This document shows positions 60,441-64,000 of a DNA stretch of 64,000 bases, piece by piece. The stretch is taken from positions 1 to 64,000 of the forward strand of contig DOAQ01000023.1 of assembly GCA_003506435.1 (NCBI GenBank). Direction: 5' to 3'. The notes under the pieces were generated by a model. It was not told the DNA's origin. It ran no database searches and saw only the letters and a list, made by a program, of their open reading frames with translations. Within the stretch, counting starts at the first letter, position 1; each line of letters begins with the position of its first letter. This DNA is from Prolixibacteraceae bacterium (GTDB lineage Bacteria > Bacteroidota > Bacteroidia > Bacteroidales > Prolixibacteraceae). The position numbers and the translations under genes were made by a program.

Positions 60441-61262
60441 ATGCGTTACCAGTTCGTTCAGCCATCGCCGGTACTGGCCCCGTTTGTCAGTCAATACTGG
60501 ATGCTTGAAATCGGTTCATCGGATGGACGGGTGAGTGAGCGGGTTGTGCCTACCGGGAGTGTCCAACTGATGTTTCATTACAAAAAGCCCTTTGTTGTTA
60601 CTTATCCGGACCGGAAATCGAGTCGGCAGCCCCAATCGATAGTGAGCGGAATGAGTAATTCGTACATCGATGCTGCTGCGGAGGGCGAATCAGGTGTTAT
60701 CGCGGTAGTTTTTCATAGTTACGGGGCCTGTAATTTTTTCCGGTTCCCGCTTTGTGAATTGCAAAATCAAAGCATTCATCTTGCCGATGTGTTTTCCGGC
60801 GAAATAAAATTGGTTGAGGAACAGGTATGCGAATGCCGCGATCTGAACAGCCGGATTGCTGTGATTGAGCGATTTTTGATAAAGAAATTGTCGCCGGTGA
60901 AAGAACACGATTTTTTGCTGATAAAACGGGGCACCGAATTGATCAGGCAAAGCAGGGGGCAAGTTCAGGCACGCAAACTGGCTGGAGAACTTTTGGTGAC
61001 TCCCAAAAACCTGGAACGAAAATTTGCTTCACTGGTAGGACAGTCGCCAAAACAGTTTAGTCGAGTTATCCGGTTCTGGGAGGTAATGACCGGGCTTACC
61101 CTGAAACAATCACACTACCTGACCGAGTACGCATACAACAACGGTTATTTCGACCAGTCGCATTTTATCCGCGAATTTAAAAGCTATTCGGGCTACACTC
61201 CCGGCGAATATGTTGCTGAAGGCATCTGTCGTGCTGATTGGGTTACTGAAGAAATTTCTTGA
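60441..61262 (+). CDS. AraC-family transcriptional regulator
   Basis: 273 residues. The N-terminal sensor (MRYQFVQPSPVLAPFVSQYW, then RVVPTGSVQLMFHY) is of the DUF6597 type frequent in Bacteroidota. The C-terminal AraC HTH pair spans about 185-265: QVQARKLAGELLVTPKNLER, KFASLVGQSPKQFSRVIRFW, and YAYNNGYFDQSHFIREFKSY with SGYTPGEY. The effector is unknown. It precedes an ABC ATPase/permease pair in the same direction, beyond a MITE-like element, and could control it, although each has its own -7 box. Confidence 0.92.
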   Translation: MRYQFVQPSPVLAPFVSQYWMLEIGSSDGRVSERVVPTGSVQLMFHYKKPFVVTYPDRKSSRQPQSIVSGMSNSYIDAAAEGESGVIAVVFHSYGACNFFRFPLCELQNQSIHLADVFSGEIKLVEEQVCECRDLNSRIAVIERFLIKKLSPVKEHDFLLIKRGTELIRQSRGQVQARKLAGELLVTPKNLERKFASLVGQSPKQFSRVIRFWEVMTGLTLKQSHYLTEYAYNNGYFDQSHFIREFKSYSGYTPGEYVAEGICRADWVTEEIS

Positions 61263-61289
61263 TTTATATTACCAGAAAAAAGGGGTCTA

Positions 61290-61430
61290 GGCTGGCTAAA
61301 AAGTTCTAAAATCCACAACTCGCGTCACCCTGCCCCGAAATTTCGGGGTATTTCAGGGTCTGATTATTAGAAAGATGAGATCCCGAAACAAGTTCGGGAT
61401 GACTCTATCCTGTACTTTTTGGACATCCTG
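61290..61430 (-). mobile_element. MITE-like element, copy 2 (inverted)
   Basis: Reverse complement of the element at 49026-49170 over its whole length, with scattered mismatches: AGGCTGGCTAAAAAGTTC at one end, ACTTTTTGGACATCCTG at the other, and the same two palindromes inside in reverse order. The adjoining 61431-61500 matches the second half of 13741-13850. Confidence 0.75.
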
Positions 61431-61577
61431 TCGCTTCAACGCGCTTTTCCTTTGTTTTCGTGAGATGCCGATCCCGATTCGTGACCGCATGACGCTCGGT
61501 TGATTGTTCGTTTAACATGACATTACCTGGCTTTTCCTTTTGTCGTTTTTTTACAATTCCAACCGTCTGTCTGCTTT

Positions 61578-61585
61578 TAGTTTTG
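61578..61585 (+). promoter_or_regulatory. -7 box TAGTTTTG for the ABC pair
   Basis: Exact TAnnTTTG match 21 bases before ATG 61607; a start at 61517 would lie upstream of it. Confidence 0.5.
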
Positions 61586-61606
61586 TGTTGTCAAAAAGTA
61601 GATAAC

Positions 61607-62377
61607 ATGGAAACAGAAATCAGTATTAAAAATTTGCGAAAGAAATACTCCAATGGCACAGAAGCCTTGAAGGGAGTTGATCTGGAAATCCAAAAAGGAC
61701 AGCTTTTTGCCTTGCTTGGCCCCAACGGCGCAGGCAAATCGACGCTGGTAAAAATTATGACCACGCTGATCCGGAAGGATTCCGGCGATTTTTCAATCGG
61801 TAACATCAATCCGGAAAAGAACTTTGCCAAAATTCAGCATTACATCGGTGTTGCATCGCAGGAAAACGAACTCGATCCTTCGGAAAAAGTGGAAGAACTA
61901 CTCCGTTTCCAGGGGCGTTTGTTCGGGCTGTCGAAAAAACAGGCGATTCAACGGGCCGATGAGTTGATCGACCAGTTTCAGCTATCGGGTGAACGGACGA
62001 AAAAGACGGAAGCCTTGTCGGGCGGAAACAAGCGGCGCCTGCACTGTGCTTTGTCGCTGGTTCATCGTCCGTGTGTGTTGTTTCTCGATGAACCGACCGT
62101 GGGGATGGACCCATTAGCCCGTGCCACCTTCTGGAAAGTGATTTCCGATTTAAACCGTCAGGGAAAGGTGACTGTTTTGCTGACTACCCAGTACCTGGAA
62201 GAGGCGGATAAATATGCTTCTGAAATGGCCCTGATTATCGATGGTGAAATTCATTTCTCCGGTTCGGTTGTTTCGTTTAAAAACAAGGTGAACCCCGGTC
62301 TCTCGCTGTCGCTCGAAGACAGCTATCTGCAATACGTTCAGCAATTGGTGAAAACAGAAAATACAAAGGAGGACTAA
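61607..62377 (+). CDS. ABC transporter ATP-binding protein (drug/lipid export type)
   Basis: 256 residues from ATG 61607. Walker A ALLGPNGAGKSTLVKIM, Q-loop VASQEN, signature EALSGGNKRRLHCALSL, Walker B CVLFLDEPTVGMDP and H-loop LLTTQYLEE. The switch residue is Gln (TTQYLEEAD), as in DrrA-like exporters. It pairs with the permease gene two bases downstream. It is not closely similar to the two ATPases of the 22-38 kb operon. Substrate unknown. Confidence 0.93.
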   Translation: METEISIKNLRKKYSNGTEALKGVDLEIQKGQLFALLGPNGAGKSTLVKIMTTLIRKDSGDFSIGNINPEKNFAKIQHYIGVASQENELDPSEKVEELLRFQGRLFGLSKKQAIQRADELIDQFQLSGERTKKTEALSGGNKRRLHCALSLVHRPCVLFLDEPTVGMDPLARATFWKVISDLNRQGKVTVLLTTQYLEEADKYASEMALIIDGEIHFSGSVVSFKNKVNPGLSLSLEDSYLQYVQQLVKTENTKED

Positions 62378-62379
62378 CA

Positions 62380-63141
62380 ATGAATCAGGCAAACACATTA
62401 TTGATTATTCGCGGAATTGTAAAACTGGTGAAACAACCGTCGGCCCCGCTGATGGGCTTCGGGATGAGTCTTTTCTTTTTGGTAGTTTACAATGCCGGAA
62501 TCGGTGGGATTGGCTTCCTCGACCAGTTTGGCGACGCTGGGTATTTCGCGTTTATTTTCCCTATTTCGATTATCTCGCTGGCAATGGGTTCGTCGGCAGG
62601 TGCGGCGCAAACCCTGAATGCCGACATGCAATCGGGCTATTTTAAACGGCTTTATCTGAGTCCGGTTCCGCGGTGGGTGCTGGTTTTTGCTCCCATGATT
62701 GCCGATACGCTGTCCACCTTCCTGTTCTCGGTGATACTGGTGGCGGTGGGCGCCATCTTTGGATTGCCGTTTTTATTTGGAATCTGGTCGGTGCTGGGTA
62801 TTTTGTTGCTTTCGTTGCTGTGGTCGCTCTCTCTTTGCGGGTTTTCTACCGGTATTATGCTCCGCACGGGGCAACATCAAAGCGCTGCGGTGGTGACCAA
62901 CATCGTTTTCCCGTTGCTGTTTTTAAGCACCACCTACCTTCCGCGCGAACTGATCACTTCCAAATGGTTGCTGGCGGTATCGTGGTTCAACCCGGTAACT
63001 TATATTCTGGAGGGCAACCGTTTCCTGCTGGCCGGAACTTCTTCGGCGATGTTCCTGTTTTGGGCCGTCGTAATTTTTACAGTACTGTCAGTTGCTTCGG
63101 TATTCTTTGCGTTGGGCAGTTCGAGGAAGATTAAGGTGTGA
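62380..63141 (+). CDS. ABC-2-type permease (DrrB-like)
   Basis: 253 residues with six hydrophobic helices and the ABC-2 exporter signature region (NADMQSGYFKRLYLSPVPRW; LPRELITSKWLLAVSWFNPV, then TYILEGNRFLLAG). A full AGGAGG ribosome site at 62367-62372, unusual for this phylum, lies inside the end of the ATPase gene and sets the start at 62380. It forms the membrane half of the exporter with the preceding ATPase. Confidence 0.92.
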   Translation: MNQANTLLIIRGIVKLVKQPSAPLMGFGMSLFFLVVYNAGIGGIGFLDQFGDAGYFAFIFPISIISLAMGSSAGAAQTLNADMQSGYFKRLYLSPVPRWVLVFAPMIADTLSTFLFSVILVAVGAIFGLPFLFGIWSVLGILLLSLLWSLSLCGFSTGIMLRTGQHQSAAVVTNIVFPLLFLSTTYLPRELITSKWLLAVSWFNPVTYILEGNRFLLAGTSSAMFLFWAVVIFTVLSVASVFFALGSSRKIKV

Positions 63142-63164
63142 ATGAATATTTGAAGGTGTTTGAA

Positions 63165-63306
63165 GTTAATGAACCTCCGTGTATGTGTCCGAGCGGAAGC
63201 GAAGGACAGGAACGTAGCTCGCATACGCACGGAGGTGCCTGCCTGCCGGTAGGTAGGTGAGAGGCTCTCCTCGTCAGCTAACTACTGGCGGGGCAGTCTA
63301 CTCGAC
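63165..63306 (+). mobile_element. Group II intron relic (domain V-VI region) with insertions
   Basis: AACCTCCGTGTATG (from about 63171) pairs with CATA-CG-CACGGAGG (63222-63235), leaving a two-base CG bulge on the 3' strand as in domain V. The loop is enlarged by extra sequence, and a GCCTGCCTGCCGGTAGGTAG palindrome is inserted behind it. GTGAGAGGCTCTCC (from 63257) and GGGGCAGTCTACTCGA (to 63306) are the typical domain VI and 3' end. No intron-encoded protein is present. It lies antisense to the HNH gene. Confidence 0.6.
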
Positions 63307-64000
63307 TGGTATCTGTTATTTTTTTGTCAATCAATTCTGATTTCTGTTTTAAAAAATCAGATGAAGGATAATAGTTTTTATCCATTGGCAATTTTAATTC
63401 ATTACAACGAACCCCTAATCCATCAGGCGCAAATACGCTGTAATCAGGATTTATTCGCAATTTACCATTGTCAAATGCAATCTCATGGTTAACACACAAG
63501 CAAATTCCATTATCAATTGAATCAGGTCCACCATTTTTCACATCAAGTATATGTGCAGCTCTCAAAAGAGTTATCTCATTCATATCACAGAGCGAACAAC
63601 AATTATTGTAAGCAGATAATACTATTTTTCTAAAATGAATTTGATTACGTAAAGGCTTTTTAACCTCAATTTCCTGCCATTCTCTACCATTTGGATAAGG
63701 CCTTTCTGAAAATTTCACATCAAAGTTACCATCATCAAAATATCTAATTGTCGGTAAGGATTGGTATCTAGTCACGCTAACATCTAATAATTCACTTTTA
63801 CCACTCTCATCAATTATGACAGTCAGACGAAGCTCATTCTTTTTGTGGTACATAAATCCAGTGACATAGAAAACATAATCTAAAGGCAGAGAATCTACAA
63901 TTGCAGGATTAATACATTTGTTTCTTTTTTCTCTAAGAGCAGCATCATTTGCTTTCTTTAGAAGTGGCTTTGAGAAAAACTTATATTCTTCAACAATCTT
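63278..64000 (-). CDS. HNH endonuclease (restriction-like), 5' part beyond the window
   Basis: 241 codons are open from the right edge to a TAG at 63278; the ATG at 63853 is internal, because the frame continues upstream (VEEYKFFSKPLLKKANDAAL, NKCINPAIVDSLPLDYVFYV). The HNH module is CCSLCDMNEITLLRAAHILD (zinc/Cys and the AHI His), GGPDSIDNGICLCVNHEIAF and DNGKLRINPDYSVF. Such proteins are commonly type II/IV restriction or mobile nucleases. The last ten or so residues (SRVDCPASS) are read from the antisense of the group II intron relic, so the original C-terminus was probably altered. Confidence 0.85.
   Translation of the reverse strand, partial: KIVEEYKFFSKPLLKKANDAALREKRNKCINPAIVDSLPLDYVFYVTGFMYHKKNELRLTVIIDESGKSELLDVSVTRYQSLPTIRYFDDGNFDVKFSERPYPNGREWQEIEVKKPLRNQIHFRKIVLSAYNNCCSLCDMNEITLLRAAHILDVKNGGPDSIDNGICLCVNHEIAFDNGKLRINPDYSVFAPDGLGVRCNELKLPMDKNYYPSSDFLKQKSELIDKKITDTSRVDCPASS

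Overview
The window is chromosomal DNA of a member of the Bacteroidota, most likely a Bacteroidales/Marinilabiliales-type marine or anaerobic glycan degrader. The signs are: a SusC/SusD pair with its own ECF sigma and FecR anti-sigma; many genes preceded by the phylum's -7 box TAnnTTTG rather than a Shine-Dalgarno sequence; lipoproteins with short SxxC-type lipoboxes; an anaerobic sulfatase-maturating radical SAM enzyme; and Tat-exported Gfo/Idh oxidoreductases. No rRNA, tRNA or CRISPR array was recognised.

Layout. 1-1.3 kb: two small minus-strand genes (VOC protein, XRE regulator with membrane tail) separated by cassette-type inverted repeats. 1.5-7.3 kb: a DUF1080 lipoprotein, then an envelope-stress-like group (ECF sigma, anti-sigma, DUF4097-like and GIN-domain surface proteins, two outer-membrane barrels). 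The sigma gene and the GIN gene share a promoter motif GCAACC-N14-TTGTCA. 7.4-8.9 kb: EamA transporter and a frameshifted YkgJ gene. 8.9-12.6 kb: an integron-like run of minus-strand cassettes without an integrase (MNT/HepT remnant, Fic, BACON lipoprotein, SEFIR protein); the last three are each followed by a near-identical attC-like repeat, and a group II intron relic sits where the fourth repeat would be expected. 12.8-14.3 kb: a 41/42-bp tandem repeat, a small HTH gene and repeat-rich non-coding DNA. 14.3-22.2 kb: housekeeping genes (hldD, folE, LpxL-type acyltransferase, anSME, YjbQ, RsmI, an MBL hydrolase, SixA).

22.4-39.7 kb is the most unusual part: a long co-directional export operon with an ABC ATPase, an ABC permease fused to an M1-peptidase-like domain that lacks its zinc motif, TolC, a membrane-fusion lipoprotein, an RND pump, a second RND pump fused in frame through extra membrane helices to an ABC ATPase (1566 aa), and an ABC permease, followed by a NifX-like protein and ApbE. 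Three GTCTAA iterons spaced exactly 21 bp apart precede its promoter. 39.7-41.6 kb: an SMP-30 lactonase and a YeeE-type sulfur transporter on the minus strand.

41.7-55.7 kb is a polysaccharide-utilisation locus: sigma, FecR, STN-type SusC, SusD, heparinase II/III-type lyase, an unknown toroid-like lipoprotein, a Tat Gfo/Idh protein and DoxX. A near-identical 33-bp sequence stands just upstream of its first gene and again just after its last gene. 55.7-63.1 kb: glycosyltransferase, peroxiredoxin, a second Tat Gfo/Idh protein, GNAT, a small basic protein, an AraC regulator and an ABC ATPase/permease pair. The right edge holds an HNH endonuclease gene whose 3' end runs into a second group II intron relic. 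Two inverted copies of a ~145-bp MITE-like element lie at 49.0 and 61.3 kb.
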